This document shows, piece by piece, positions 1 to 9,509 of a stretch of DNA of 64,000 nucleotides. Within the stretch, counting starts at the first letter, position 1. Each line of letters opens with the position of its first letter. Made by a program: the position numbers and the translations under genes. Source of the DNA: Verrucomicrobiota bacterium (GTDB taxonomy: Bacteria; Verrucomicrobiota; Kiritimatiellia; SS1-B-03-39; UBA6053); contig JAFIGD010000013.1 of the NCBI GenBank assembly GCA_020831625.1, positions 35,075 to 99,074 of the forward strand, read 5' to 3'. Under the pieces are notes generated by a model, which searched no databases, was not told the origin of the DNA, and was given only the letters and a program-made list of their open reading frames with translations.

Positions 1-978
1 CAGGTGGTCAGCCGCCAGACCGATTTTAACCTGCTCTACAGCATGGGGATCAATTATCGGCCCGGGACCGCCCGTCCGCCGGAATTCAGTTTGACCGGAT
101 TTTCCCGCACCCTGGATTCGGACGGGGACGGACTCACGGACTGGGAGGAGATTCATGTGTACGGAACCGATCCCCACAACTGGGACACGGACGGGGACGG
201 CCTTTCGGACGGGGATGAGGTGCACAAATACGGGACCGATCCGCTCAATCCGGACACGGACGGAGACGGGCTGACCGACTGGGAGGAAATCTACGTGTAC
301 GGCACCGACCCGCTGAATCCGGACACGGACGGAGACGGGCTGACCGACGGCGAGGAAGTCCTGATTTACGGGACTGATCCGCTCAATCCCGACACCGACG
401 GCGACGGACTTTCGGACGGGGATGAGGTGAATATTTACGGAACCGATCCGCTCAATCCCGACACCGACGGCGACGGACTGACCGACGGCGAGGAGGTCCT
501 CATTTACGGAACCGATCCGCTGAACCCCGACACGGACGGGGGCGGGGTTTCCGACGGGCACGAGGTGCTCATAGACGGGACCGATCCGTTGGATCCCCAG
601 GATGACTTCCTTCGCTTCGAAATCAATATTGAATTCGATGTCGATAAGGCCACCATCCGCCAGGTCAACATTGAGGAACTCCGGCATGTGATCGGGTTGA
701 TGGAAAGTGTGCCTCGGTCCACGGCGGTGGTCGAAGGTCACGCTGACCGTCGGCCCACCTCGGACCGCAATTACAACCTGCGTCTTTCCCAGCGCCGGGC
801 CGAGGCGGTTCGCCAGTTCATGCTGGACAACAGTTTGATCACCGGAGATCGGATTGTGGCCCGCGGCTTTGGATTTGACATGCCCCGCGCTCCGAACGAC
901 ACCGAGGAGAACATGCAGCGGAACCGTCGGGTGGAAATCTATGTCAACCGGAACAGTCCGGTCGAGCCTGCCCGATGA
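1..978 (+). CDS. TSP3-repeat / OmpA C-terminal domain protein (5' end outside window)
   Basis: The frame is open at base 1, so the start lies outside the window; the GTG at 4 is unlikely to be the true start. The first ~20 visible residues ([13 protein letters not shown]) look like the last strand of an outer-membrane barrel. From 115 to 597 there are seven tandem 23-residue calcium-binding thrombospondin type-3 repeats (DTDGDGLTD...YGTDPLNP). A C-terminal OmpA-like peptidoglycan-binding domain follows, with [14 protein letters not shown] and NRRVEIYV motifs that hold the usual Asp and Arg ligands. Inferred role: tethering the outer membrane to murein through a stiff Ca2+-dependent stalk. The stop overlaps the start of the LysM lipoprotein gene by 4 nt, so the two are probably translationally coupled. 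Confidence 0.85.
   Translation, partial: QVVSRQTDFNLLYSMGINYRPGTARPPEFSLTGFSRTLDSDGDGLTDWEEIHVYGTDPHNWDTDGDGLSDGDEVHKYGTDPLNPDTDGDGLTDWEEIYVYGTDPLNPDTDGDGLTDGEEVLIYGTDPLNPDTDGDGLSDGDEVNIYGTDPLNPDTDGDGLTDGEEVLIYGTDPLNPDTDGGGVSDGHEVLIDGTDPLDPQDDFLRFEINIEFDVDKATIRQVNIEELRHVIGLMESVPRSTAVVEGHADRRPTSDRNYNLRLSQRRAEAVRQFMLDNSLITGDRIVARGFGFDMPRAPNDTEENMQRNRRVEIYVNRNSPVEPAR
115..597 (+). repeat. Seven tandem 69-nt coding repeats (TSP type-3)
   Basis: Seven in-frame units of 69 nt, each encoding a DxDGDGL(T/S)D calcium loop followed by YGTDPLNP. Units 4 and 6 encode identical peptides, which points to recent unit duplication. The last unit is divergent (GGGVSDGHE). Confidence 0.85.
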
Positions 979-1793
979 TGCTCAGACGGCTCACGATTGT
1001 GCGGGCTGTGCCCGGTCGGTTGCTCCGGCCGGGTTGTCTGGGGTTGGTGCTTTTTTTCGCAGCCTGCGGTCCCAAATTCGGCACGGACGCGCTCGAGCAC
1101 AGGCATCCCCGCATGGAGGAGGCCGCGCGTTTGGTTCAGCAACAGGACTTGGAGGGCGCGATGGCGATTTACCGTCGGCTTCTGCGGCGGGAACCCGAAT
1201 TCGCCACCGCGCACCTGCAGTTGGGGATGGCGTATCAAACCCTGCGCGATCCGGTGGCGGCCGCGTACCATTTCCGACAGTATCTGGATCAGCGTCCGGA
1301 GGGGCCGAAGGCGGAAATTGTTGAACAGATGCTGCAGAGTGAACTGATCCGTCTGGTGGATCAGCATCCCGCGATCCGGGCAATGCAGCCGCCGGACATT
1401 GTGGAGCTTCAGGACGAAATCGCACGGCTGCGTGAACAATTGCAGCACGCGCAAATGCGCCTTTCCCGCTCCGAGATTGAGGCGGAGCAAGCCCGTCGGA
1501 ACGGAGTTCCTGAGCGTGCCGCTCCCCGTCGGGATTCCACGCCGGCTCCTGAGCCTGCTGATACGGCGGCGCGTGAGCGTACGGCACCGGTATCCGCTGA
1601 AACCACCCGCCCGCAGCAAGAGCCTGCAACGGCATCCCGGACCTATGTGGTCCGTCCGGGCGATAATTTGAGTCTGATTTCCCAGCGGATGTACAATACG
1701 CCCAACCGTTGGCGGGAGATTATGGATGCAAACCGCGAAAAGCTTCCGAACGAGCGGAGCCTGCGGCCCGGTCAAACGCTGGTGATTCCGTAA
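975..1793 (+). CDS. LysM-domain lipoprotein with TPR-like and coiled-coil segments
   Basis: 272 residues. A basic N-terminus and a hydrophobic stretch end in a lipobox (LFFAAC, Cys31), predicting a lipoprotein. Residues ~45-110 resemble a TPR pair ([30 protein letters not shown]). Residues ~145-175 look coiled-coil, and an Ala/Pro/Thr-rich linker follows. Residues ~222-272 form a canonical LysM murein-binding domain ([17 protein letters not shown] ... [10 protein letters not shown]). The start overlaps the upstream OmpA-type gene (ATGA), so the pair probably forms a cell-envelope operon. ATG codons occur at 975 and 978. The specific role is unknown; envelope maintenance or polysaccharide assembly is an inference. 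Confidence 0.85.
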   Translation: MMLRRLTIVRAVPGRLLRPGCLGLVLFFAACGPKFGTDALEHRHPRMEEAARLVQQQDLEGAMAIYRRLLRREPEFATAHLQLGMAYQTLRDPVAAAYHFRQYLDQRPEGPKAEIVEQMLQSELIRLVDQHPAIRAMQPPDIVELQDEIARLREQLQHAQMRLSRSEIEAEQARRNGVPERAAPRRDSTPAPEPADTAARERTAPVSAETTRPQQEPATASRTYVVRPGDNLSLISQRMYNTPNRWREIMDANREKLPNERSLRPGQTLVIP

Positions 1794-1890
1794 GACTCCG
1801 ATCTGACAAATTTGTAAACCTGTCCGGCAGAAACACAATTCTTTTTGAATTGTTTCTTGCACGGCAAGATCAATCGAATAGGGTCAATGT

Positions 1891-2331
1891 ATGACGCAGT
1901 CACATCGCACGCAAAGCTCCCCGGATTCGGTTCATTCCGAAGTGGACGGCTTGAAGCGGCGGCGTGTGATCAAGGCCCGTTCGCTGGAGCCTTTGGATCC
2001 CGGGCGCCGCTATGTGCCACCCGAGGCTTCCCGGGTGGGGTTTGTTCCCGGTTTTTTCAGTTGGTCGTGGGGTGTGGCCAAACCGGGACGCGAGCATGGC
2101 CGGAAGGTCAAAGTCGGCCGCGGCGCGTTTGAACCGGACGGTTTGCGGGCTCCCACCCAGCATCATCGAAAAAAAGCCCGGTTTAATCAGTATTTCGAGC
2201 TGGGAACAGGGATCAATTTTCCGACCGTTGAGATCAGTCAGGAAGACCGGATCCGGCGCAACCGGATTATTTTCCTGGTGTCGCTGGCGGCGGTGATCGG
2301 CTACTGCGCCTACTGGCTGCTTTCGGCCTGA
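1891..2331 (+). CDS. Hypothetical protein with C-terminal membrane anchor
   Basis: 146 residues, no family recognised. The first ~115 residues are polar, basic and Gly/Pro-rich. The last ~22 residues form one hydrophobic helix (IIFLVSLAAVIGYCAYWLLSA) preceded by Arg residues, the layout of a tail-anchored inner-membrane protein. It follows the LysM lipoprotein by ~97 nt and converges with plsC, whose 3' end is 13 nt away. Start and reality are moderately supported: an ATG is present and the composition is protein-like. Confidence 0.55.
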   Translation: MTQSHRTQSSPDSVHSEVDGLKRRRVIKARSLEPLDPGRRYVPPEASRVGFVPGFFSWSWGVAKPGREHGRKVKVGRGAFEPDGLRAPTQHHRKKARFNQYFELGTGINFPTVEISQEDRIRRNRIIFLVSLAAVIGYCAYWLLSA

Positions 2332-2343
2332 CGGGCGGGGGAT

Positions 2344-3075
2344 TTATTCGGATTCCAGCAAACCGGAGCGAATTCGGTCCCGCACCAGATCATGGAGGCG
2401 GGCCAGTTCTTCGGCGGATAGCGCTTTGGGGTCGATGGCGGAGTGCAGCACCATGCGGACCTTCCCGCCGGGAAAGAGCATTTTCCCTTTGGTTTTCAGC
2501 TTCCAGGTTCCCTGCAGGGTGACCGGCTGAATCCGGACTCCGGCTTTCTGGGCGATGTTCAGGCTTCCTTTTGCGAACGGCCCCAGTTCGTCCGAACCGC
2601 TTCGGGTGCCCTCCGGAAAAATCACCATGCTTTGACCCTGCTTCAGGGTTTCGATGGTTTCCCGAACCTGTGCGACCTGTTTGCGCTTGTCCTCCCGGTC
2701 CAGAAAAATGCAGCCCGTGAGCCGCATCCACCGGCTGAGGAGCGGGAGGTTCGCCAGTTCTTTTTTGGCCACAAAGCCGCAGGATCTTCCCGCATAGCCG
2801 GCCAGCAGGGGGATATCGAAGTCCGCCTGGTGATTGGAGACGATCAGCATCACCTCGCCGGGGGCGGCGTCGCTGTGGTCGATCCGCTCCAGCCGCGCGC
2901 CCGCAAGTCTGCAGACGGATTTGCCCCAGAGGCGGATGACGGGATAGACTTTTCCGCGGACCGATTCCGGTCCCTGACGGCGGGCCTTCCATTGAAAGGT
3001 GACCAAAAGAGGCAAAATCAGGAGCTGATACAGACAGAAACCTGTAAAAAAGAATAGCGTTCTCAGGAAAGTCAT
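2344..3075 (-). CDS. plsC: 1-acyl-sn-glycerol-3-phosphate acyltransferase
   Basis: 243 residues. The N-terminal hydrophobic segment (LFFFTGFCLYQLLILPLLVTF) anchors it in the inner membrane. The acyltransferase motif NHQADFD (H-x4-D, catalytic His/Asp) is followed by the acceptor-binding motif FPEGTRS. It transfers an acyl chain to lysophosphatidic acid to give phosphatidic acid in phospholipid synthesis. The length suits the PlsC family. It is transcribed divergently from the HAD phosphatase. Confidence 0.9.
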   Translation of the reverse strand: MTFLRTLFFFTGFCLYQLLILPLLVTFQWKARRQGPESVRGKVYPVIRLWGKSVCRLAGARLERIDHSDAAPGEVMLIVSNHQADFDIPLLAGYAGRSCGFVAKKELANLPLLSRWMRLTGCIFLDREDKRKQVAQVRETIETLKQGQSMVIFPEGTRSGSDELGPFAKGSLNIAQKAGVRIQPVTLQGTWKLKTKGKMLFPGGKVRMVLHSAIDPKALSAEELARLHDLVRDRIRSGLLESE

Positions 3076-3165
3076 TGTATAGGAAAGGGGCTGTTTGTGG
3101 ATCGGGGAGGCTTTTCTCCTATACGGTTTCGGAGACGGGATGCCACAACAAAATCTACCCAGGAT

Positions 3166-3801
3166 ATGGAATCATTGTTTCGTTTATCAGAATCTCTTGA
3201 AGGCTTGCCGGCATCGGCAAAGGCCTTTCTTTTTGATTGCGATGGAACCCTGATCGACACGATGACCCTTCATTTTGAGTCCTGGGAGCGGGTTTTACAG
3301 GAGCACGGCGCGGTGACCGGGGTGGACTATGGCGCGTTTCTGGAACTCGGCGGGATGTCCGGGCATGAAGTGGCGGAGCGGCTCTGCCGCATGACCGGCG
3401 CGCCTTGTGTCAATCTGGACGGAATGGTGCAGCGGAAGCGTGAATTGTTTCATGAGGCGGTGGACCACTGTAAAGCAATTCCGCAGGTTGCGGACTTCGC
3501 GCGCCGGGTGTCGGAAACGCACGGGGTGGCGGTGGTCAGCGGGGGGCACCGCTCGGCGGTGCTGCGTTCGCTGGAGGCGACCGGGATGACGGATCTGTTC
3601 GGGGTGGTGGTCACGCCGGACATGGTTGTGAACGGGAAGCCCGCGCCGGATATGTATCTGCTGGCGGCGGAGCGCCTGGGGATTGATCCCCGGGACTGCA
3701 TTGTTTTTGAAGACGGTTTGCCGGGGATTGAGGCCGCCCGGGCTGCTGGAATGCGTGTAATTGTTGTCGAACCGAAAGCGGCCTTGAATCCCTGCCCGTA
3801 A
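3166..3801 (+). CDS. HAD-superfamily phosphatase (beta-phosphoglucomutase-like)
   Basis: 211 residues from the ATG at 3166. An upstream in-frame start at 3097 would add 23 unlikely residues. Motif I is FDCDGTLID (nucleophile and acid/base Asp), motif II lies in VVSGGHRS, motif III is the Lys of NGKPAPDMY, and motif IV is VFEDGLPGIEAA. The four-helix cap after motif I is typical of the PGMB/phosphoglycolate phosphatase subfamily. It is likely a soluble enzyme acting on a sugar phosphate or similar metabolite; the substrate cannot be read from sequence. The DEAD-box helicase gene starts 19 nt downstream. Confidence 0.8.
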   Translation: MESLFRLSESLEGLPASAKAFLFDCDGTLIDTMTLHFESWERVLQEHGAVTGVDYGAFLELGGMSGHEVAERLCRMTGAPCVNLDGMVQRKRELFHEAVDHCKAIPQVADFARRVSETHGVAVVSGGHRSAVLRSLEATGMTDLFGVVVTPDMVVNGKPAPDMYLLAAERLGIDPRDCIVFEDGLPGIEAARAAGMRVIVVEPKAALNPCP

Positions 3802-3820
3802 TCCGGGCCAGAAAGTGACT

Positions 3821-5929
3821 ATGCCTGCAAAAATATTTCAGAAAGTTCGCACCCTGTTAAAACCCAAGGGTGATGCCGCGGCCCCCGCCGCGCCCGTTAA
3901 ATCCGAGTCCGCCGCCGCTCCCGCGCCCGCTCCCGCGCCCGCTCCGACTCCCGCACCGGTTGCCGGGGCGGTGAAAACTCCGGCCCGGGCCAAAGCCGCG
4001 CCGGCCGCCGCGCCGGCCGCCGCGCCGGAATCCGCCCGGGAAGCCGCGAAGGAATCCGCCCGGGAAGCCGCCAAGGAATCCCCCAAAAAAGCCTCCTCGC
4101 GGAAGGGTTCAACCGATCAGGCTTCCGCCGGACCGTTGCCGGAGGCTTTGCGGCAGATTAAAGAGGTCCGGGCCGGAGGCGCTCAGGAGGAATGGCGTCC
4201 CACCCGCAGGCGTCAGCCCGCCAGGGCCGCTCAATCCGACGGGGAGAGCGCCCCGCGCCGTGCCGCCGCTTCCGCCGACACGCCGGAAGGGGAGCGTCCC
4301 GCCCGCCGCCGCCGCACCCGCAAGCCGCGGAGTGAAGACGCGCCCGCCGCCGCCGCACCTGAGGGAACCGGCGGAAACGGGGAGGACCGCGGGAGCACCG
4401 AATCGAAACGGCCGCGGCGAACCCGCCGTCCGTCCTCAGAGCAGCAAACCGACGGCGATGCGAAACCGGAGCGCGCCGGCCGGGACCGTTCCGAACGGTC
4501 GGATCGCGGAGGAAACCGCGGGAAACAGGCTAAAGGCTTTTCCTTCCCCCGTCCGAAAGAGGCGCATGGCGATTGGTCCCGGGAGTCGTACGCGGTTCCG
4601 GAAGCGGAAGGGAAGACCCGCTTTACCGATTTGGATCTTGCCGACGAACTGTTGCATGCGGTGTCGGATTTGGGCTACAAGTATGCCACCCCGATTCAGG
4701 CCGGCATTCTGCCGGCGCTGCTGAACGGACAGGACGGTCTCGGTCAGGCCCAGACGGGCACCGGAAAAACCGCCGCGTTTCTGCTGGCGAGTTTCACCCG
4801 GATGCTGCGCAATCCCCGGCCGGACTCCAAAAACGGCAGTCCCCGGATTCTGATTATCGCGCCGACGCGGGAACTGGTGCTGCAAATCGAGGAGGAGGCC
4901 GCGATTCTCGGGAAATACACCCCTTTCCAGACCCTGCCGGTGTACGGCGGCCTGGATTTTGAAGCGCAAATGGACGCGCTGCGGAACAATGTGGTGGATC
5001 TGGTGGTGGCCACGCCCGGCCGGCTGATTGATTTCCTCCGCAAAAAGGTCATCAACCTTTCCGATGTGGAAACCCTGGTGCTGGACGAGGCCGACCGCAT
5101 GCTGGACATGGGATTCATTCCCGATGTGAAGCGGATTGTTTACGCCACTCCGCACAAGGACAAGCGGCAAACTCTGTTTTTCAGCGCGACGTTCACCGAT
5201 GATGTGCGCCGGTTGGCGGAATCCTGGACCCGGAATCCGGTTTCGGTGGTGATCGAACCCGAAAATGTCGCCGCCGACACCGTGGACCAGACGGTTTACA
5301 TCATTACGGATGAGCAGAAGTTTCCTCTGACCGTGAATCTGCTGCGCAAACTGCAGCCCGCCCGCTGTCTGATTTTCGCGAACCGCCGGGACAGTTCCCA
5401 GTATTTGTGCGACCGTCTGCGCGACTACGAGTTTTCGTCGGCGCTGTTGACGGGCGCGGTTCCCCAGGCGAAGCGGGTGAAAACGCTGGAGGATTTCAAA
5501 AGCGGCGCGGTTCCGATTCTGGTGGCCACGGATGTCGCCGGACGCGGAATTCACGTGGAGGATGTCAGCCTGGTGATCAACTTCAATCTTCCGGAGGACG
5601 CCGAGGATTATGTTCACCGGATCGGCCGGACCGGCCGCGCCGGGGCGGAAGGGCGTTCGATTTGCTTTGCCGACGAGATGGATTCGATGCTGATTCCGGA
5701 TATCGAAACCTATCTGGGCCGTCCGCTGGTCTGCACCCATCCTGAAGAGGAATGGCTGACGATTGAGGAGCGGGAGCGCACGCACCACAAGGCCAGGTCC
5801 CGCGAGCGCGCCGAGGGCGGTGGCGGCGGGCGTGGCGGTTCCCGCGGTGGCGGCGGCGGCCGTGGCGGTCCCCGTGGCGGTGGAGGCCGGGGCGGGCCCC
5901 GTGGCGGTGGCGGTCGCGGCCGTCGCTGA
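3821..5929 (+). CDS. DEAD-box ATP-dependent RNA helicase with long low-complexity N-terminus and RGG tail
   Basis: About 702 residues from the ATG at 3821; a GTG at 3815 is an alternative. The first ~270 residues are low-complexity Ala/Pro then Arg/Lys/Glu-rich, including a near-exact tandem ESAREAAK repeat. The RecA-like core follows with Q-motif (FTDLDL ... TPIQAG), motif I AQTGTGKT, Ia PTREL, II DEAD, III SAT and VI HRIGRTGRAG. The C-terminus is a Gly/Arg-rich tail (RGG/RGGP repeats). The core is of the RhlE/RhlB type. The disordered ends probably bind RNA and may promote condensates or degradosome contacts; that is an inference. Confidence 0.92.
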   Translation: MPAKIFQKVRTLLKPKGDAAAPAAPVKSESAAAPAPAPAPAPTPAPVAGAVKTPARAKAAPAAAPAAAPESAREAAKESAREAAKESPKKASSRKGSTDQASAGPLPEALRQIKEVRAGGAQEEWRPTRRRQPARAAQSDGESAPRRAAASADTPEGERPARRRRTRKPRSEDAPAAAAPEGTGGNGEDRGSTESKRPRRTRRPSSEQQTDGDAKPERAGRDRSERSDRGGNRGKQAKGFSFPRPKEAHGDWSRESYAVPEAEGKTRFTDLDLADELLHAVSDLGYKYATPIQAGILPALLNGQDGLGQAQTGTGKTAAFLLASFTRMLRNPRPDSKNGSPRILIIAPTRELVLQIEEEAAILGKYTPFQTLPVYGGLDFEAQMDALRNNVVDLVVATPGRLIDFLRKKVINLSDVETLVLDEADRMLDMGFIPDVKRIVYATPHKDKRQTLFFSATFTDDVRRLAESWTRNPVSVVIEPENVAADTVDQTVYIITDEQKFPLTVNLLRKLQPARCLIFANRRDSSQYLCDRLRDYEFSSALLTGAVPQAKRVKTLEDFKSGAVPILVATDVAGRGIHVEDVSLVINFNLPEDAEDYVHRIGRTGRAGAEGRSICFADEMDSMLIPDIETYLGRPLVCTHPEEEWLTIEERERTHHKARSRERAEGGGGGRGGSRGGGGGRGGPRGGGGRGGPRGGGGRGRR

Positions 5930-5937
5930 ACGGCGAT

Positions 5938-8625
5938 TTAGAATAAAAGCCCGGAGGGGAGGGTTTCGCCGAAGAGGCGGGTGCGGTCGGTGTCTTCGGG
6001 GGGGATGACCTCGCGCAGGGGGCGGAGGTCCTCTTCGGTGCACCCGACGGATTCAAGGTGATCGATGAGGTCCGCTTGCGCGGAGGGGGGGAGGTTCAGG
6101 CTGGGTTCGTCGGTGAGGCGGGCGGCCTGGAGAAAGGCGGCGCGGAGTTCGGGCAGCGTCCAGTCGGCTTTGTCCCGCAGGCGTTCGAAGGCGCGTTCGA
6201 CGGTGTCGGGCGGGAGGATGGACTCGGGTCCGCCGCCGAAGGGAATGCGGCTGAGAATACGGCCGAGCGCCCAGGCGGCGGGAGGCGCGGTTTTGGCGTC
6301 GGGGGTGGTGAGCATGCGGAGAACGGTTTCGATCCAGATGTGTTTGCGGTCGGGATGCACGCGTTCGAGGGCACCGGCGAGGCGGAGCCGTTCGGGGGGA
6401 TGATCGCCGGGATGGGCGAGGGGGGCGAGCCAGGTGTCGGCGAGGTGTTCCTGTTGCGGGGTGTCGAGGCCGGCGGCGACGCGGCGCCAGAGGATGAAGA
6501 GCTGGGTGAGGCTGCGGGCTTCGCGGGGAAAGGCGGGTCCGAGGTCGTGGAGGCGCCAGAGCTGCTGAATGCGGTAGGGGTCGAGATCGGCTCCGATGCC
6601 GGGGCGGAGGGTGAAGCCGGCGAGGGTGAGCCAGACGGCTTCGTGGTCGGGGGATCGGTTCCGGCGGGTGAGGCCTTCGGCGAGGGCGGGCCAGAGGGCG
6701 CGGCAGGTTTGCTGGTTCCAGTGTTTGCGCGGCCGGGCGAGGAGGGTTTCGAGGGTTTTGGGGAGATGACGGGCGGCGCGGGGATCGACACCGGCTTTTT
6801 TGCCGTAGACGTTGCGGACGGCTTCGAGGGCCTTTTGAAGGCGGGGCTGGAGGTCCTCTTCGGGATAGGGGGCGTTTTGAACGGCGGGGGCGCGGAGGTT
6901 GAAGGTGAGTTCCCAGCGGTGGTCCCGCTTCCAGGCGGGGTCGGCGCTGTGGAGATGGATTTTCATGAGCCCGCTGTTGTTGATGGAGGCTTCGAGGCGC
7001 ACTTTCACCTGTTGATTGGGCGGTTTGGGACCTTTTTCGGGAAGCCGGATGAGGCTTTGCATGGCGGGGAGGGGCTGGAGATCCTCGTCGGTGAGCGGGA
7101 GGATTTGTCCGAGGGTGTCGTCGGGGCGGCGGGTGCTGGCGTAGAGTTGGAAGCGGACGGGGGTGTCGACCAGGGCGGTGAAGGTTTGATCGGGTACGGT
7201 GTGGGTTTGCTGGGGGAGCGCGCCCTGGGGAAGAATGCAGAGGAGGGAGTGTTCGCGGGTTTTGCGGTCGAGAATTTCGAGGTAGAGGCTGCGGGCGAAT
7301 CCGCCTTCGATGGGGGTTTGCTGATGATGGAGGTACGCGCCGTAGGCGGCGGCGCCGCGGGCGACGGCGAGGTCGGGCTCGGGATTGCGGAGTTCGAGAG
7401 GGCGGTGACCGTTCTGCCAGGCGGCGAGGGTGTCGAGAATGCGGTTGCGGACGGCGGATGCCTGGAGGCTGCCGCCGTTGAAGAGAACAGCGTCGACGGG
7501 ATCGCGGTCGCGGAGGAAGTCGGCGAGGTGGCGGGTCATGGCGCCGTCCTGCGCGTAGGGCAGGCCGGGGACCCGGAGGCCGGCTTTGGCGCGGGCGGGG
7601 CGGGCGCCGGGGGCGCAGGGCGGATAGAAGGTGTCGAGGATTTCGGCGCGGAGGGCGTCGGGCTCGAGGGGAACGCGGCGGGATTCGGTGAAGAGGCCGG
7701 CTCCGCCGGCGGGGAGTTCGATCGCGGGGGGAATGGAGGCGTTTTCGGTGAGAAGGGCCTCTTTGAGGCGGCGGGATTCGGCGAGCAGGAAGCCGTTTTG
7801 ACGGGCGGTGAGGGGCGGACCGTCGGCTTCGAGGCGGGCGCGGAAGGTGTGGGCGAGCCAGCGGTCGATGTTGTCGCCGCCGAGGAGGAGGTGGTCGCTG
7901 ACGGCGAGGCGGCGGATGCGGTGATTTCGGGCGGGGTGCAGGCTGAAGAGGGAGAAGTCGGTGGTGCCGCCGCCGACATCGATGACGAGCACGCGGTAGG
8001 GGGTGTCGGGAAGGGTGTCGGCGGAATCGGGGTCGGCGCGCCGGGCCTCGAGCCAGCGGGTGAAGGCGGCCTGGGGTTCTTCAAGAAGGAGGGTGGTGTC
8101 GGGACAGCCGGCGCGGAGGGCGGCTTCGAGGGTGAGCTGCTGGGCGGCGGGATCGAAGGAGGCGGGGACGGTGAGAACGATGTGCTGATCAGCCAGCGGG
8201 GCTTCGGGATGGGCCTCGTCCCAACAGAGGCGGAGGTGGCGGAGGAAATGCGCGGAGGCGTCCACCGGGGAGATGCGGGCGGCGGGGGGGATGGATTCGG
8301 ACTGCCAGGGGAGGAGCCGGCTTTCGCGGTCGATCCAGGGATGGCAGAGCCAGGATTTGGCGGAGTGGGCGACGCGGTCGGGGCGGAGAGGCGCGGTGTC
8401 GCGGGCGTGGAGGCCTGCGAGGGGCGGAGTGTCGGTGTCTGCGGGGGGGAAGTAGATGAAGGAGGGCAGGGTGCGGGGTGTGTCGAAAGTGTCGGCGGTG
8501 AGGTGTTGCCGGAGGGGGAGCGGCGTGGAGGGAGCTTCGGGCGCGTCAAGGCGGCACCAGGCAAGGGCGGAGTTGCTGGTGCCTAAATCGATGCCGATGG
8601 CGTATTGGGGGGAGGGCGTGGACAT
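5938..8625 (-). CDS. Hsp70-family chaperone-like ATPase (DUF3731-type long form)
   Basis: 895 residues from the ATG at 8625 (MSTPSPQYAIGIDLGTSNSA); the longer frame to 8721 adds an unlikely N-terminus. The Hsp70 actin-like ATPase is clear: phosphate-1 GIDLGTSNS, phosphate-2 VIDVGGGTTDFSLF, then GGDNIDRWLA and NGGSLQASAVRNRI. The C-terminal ~400 residues do not look like the DnaK substrate-binding domain. They resemble the long Hsp70 variants annotated with DUF3731 (established family, recognised from memory). There is no nearby dnaJ or grpE. It converges with the helicase (8 nt apart) and is divergent from rsmG. The client is unknown. Confidence 0.85.
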   Translation of the reverse strand: MSTPSPQYAIGIDLGTSNSALAWCRLDAPEAPSTPLPLRQHLTADTFDTPRTLPSFIYFPPADTDTPPLAGLHARDTAPLRPDRVAHSAKSWLCHPWIDRESRLLPWQSESIPPAARISPVDASAHFLRHLRLCWDEAHPEAPLADQHIVLTVPASFDPAAQQLTLEAALRAGCPDTTLLLEEPQAAFTRWLEARRADPDSADTLPDTPYRVLVIDVGGGTTDFSLFSLHPARNHRIRRLAVSDHLLLGGDNIDRWLAHTFRARLEADGPPLTARQNGFLLAESRRLKEALLTENASIPPAIELPAGGAGLFTESRRVPLEPDALRAEILDTFYPPCAPGARPARAKAGLRVPGLPYAQDGAMTRHLADFLRDRDPVDAVLFNGGSLQASAVRNRILDTLAAWQNGHRPLELRNPEPDLAVARGAAAYGAYLHHQQTPIEGGFARSLYLEILDRKTREHSLLCILPQGALPQQTHTVPDQTFTALVDTPVRFQLYASTRRPDDTLGQILPLTDEDLQPLPAMQSLIRLPEKGPKPPNQQVKVRLEASINNSGLMKIHLHSADPAWKRDHRWELTFNLRAPAVQNAPYPEEDLQPRLQKALEAVRNVYGKKAGVDPRAARHLPKTLETLLARPRKHWNQQTCRALWPALAEGLTRRNRSPDHEAVWLTLAGFTLRPGIGADLDPYRIQQLWRLHDLGPAFPREARSLTQLFILWRRVAAGLDTPQQEHLADTWLAPLAHPGDHPPERLRLAGALERVHPDRKHIWIETVLRMLTTPDAKTAPPAAWALGRILSRIPFGGGPESILPPDTVERAFERLRDKADWTLPELRAAFLQAARLTDEPSLNLPPSAQADLIDHLESVGCTEEDLRPLREVIPPEDTDRTRLFGETLPSGLLF

Positions 8626-8696
8626 GTCAGAACGTGTCGGTGAAGGAGATATTGCGGTTGACTTTGGATTGCATAATTTGCAGAGAAATAGAGTCA

Positions 8697-9407
8697 ATGA
8701 TGCAAAACCCGCCGCCGTCAATTTTTTTTGAGAAGTGTGAACAGAGCCGTCTGGTGATTTCCCCGGGGCAGCTTGAGCGGCTGGAGCGGTATGTTTCGCG
8801 TTTGCTTGAAGTGAACCGGCATATGAATCTCACGGCGGTCCGGGATGCGGAGGGGGTATGGATCCGGCATGTGTATGACAGTCTGGCGCTGCTGCCGCAT
8901 TTGCGGGGGGATTTGGAGCAGCGGGCGCTGGATTTGGGGAGCGGGGGCGGCTTGCCGGGGATCCCGCTGGCGGTTTTACGGCCGGATATGGCGTGGACGC
9001 TGGTGGATTCGGTGGCGAAAAAAGCGCGGTTTCTGGAGGAGACGGCGGCGGAGATCGGGTTGTTGAATGTGCGGGTGGACACGCGCCGGGCGGAGGTATT
9101 GGGCCGGGATCCGGATTTCCGGGAGCGGTTTCATGTGGTCACGGCGCGGGCGGTGGCGCGTTTGCCGACGCTGTTGGAGCTGACGGTGCCGCTGTTGCGG
9201 GTGAAGGGGCGGCTGTATGCGATGAAGGGGCAGCAGGCTTCGGAGGAGCTGAAAGAGGCCCGGCGGGCGATGGAGCGGCTGTCGGTCGAACCGCGGCTGG
9301 AGGAGGACACGCCGGAGGGGGGACGGCTGCTGATCTTTAAAAAGGTGCGGGAAACCGCGAAGGCCTATCCGCGCGCGGTGGGGATACCGAATAAGGAACC
9401 TTTGTAG
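8697..9407 (+). CDS. rsmG: 16S rRNA (guanine527-N7)-methyltransferase
   Basis: 236 residues from the tandem ATGs at 8697/8700. A GTG at 8634 in the same frame would overlap the divergent Hsp70 gene and extend well beyond known RsmG N-termini. NLTAVRD and RHVYDSLAL match the family N-terminal part. The SAM-binding motif is LDLGSGGGLPGIPLAV, followed by VDSVAKKARFLEE and ARAVARLPTLLEL. It methylates N7 of G527 in the 530 loop of 16S rRNA; loss gives low-level streptomycin resistance in other bacteria. It lies upstream of rpsD, which has its own promoter. Confidence 0.93.
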   Translation: MMQNPPPSIFFEKCEQSRLVISPGQLERLERYVSRLLEVNRHMNLTAVRDAEGVWIRHVYDSLALLPHLRGDLEQRALDLGSGGGLPGIPLAVLRPDMAWTLVDSVAKKARFLEETAAEIGLLNVRVDTRRAEVLGRDPDFRERFHVVTARAVARLPTLLELTVPLLRVKGRLYAMKGQQASEELKEARRAMERLSVEPRLEEDTPEGGRLLIFKKVRETAKAYPRAVGIPNKEPL

Positions 9408-9417
9408 CGTTTTTGTG

Positions 9418-9445
9418 TTGCAAGGGATTGTGAGAACCGTATAAG
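9418..9445 (+). promoter_or_regulatory. Sigma70-like promoter of rpsD
   Basis: TTGCAA at 9418-9423, a 16-nt spacer, then TATAAG at 9440-9445, with a leader of ~60 nt before the rpsD ATG. The box match and position are seen directly; activity is inferred. Confidence 0.55.
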
Positions 9446-9509
9446 AAGCGGCCCGTTTTCATCAATTTACGGGTTTTTAATTTTTTATGATGCACCATCA
9501 GGAGATTTC

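Noticed and set aside
3077..3124. Inverted repeat GTATAGGA...TCCTATAC between plsC and the HAD gene
   Set aside because: Only 8 bp with a long loop and no clear promoter layout; too weak to call an operator.
6058..8586. 842-residue open frame on the plus strand opposite the Hsp70-like gene
   Set aside because: Gly/Glu/Ala-only composition without motifs, produced by third-position GC bias; the minus strand encodes a clear Hsp70 ATPase.
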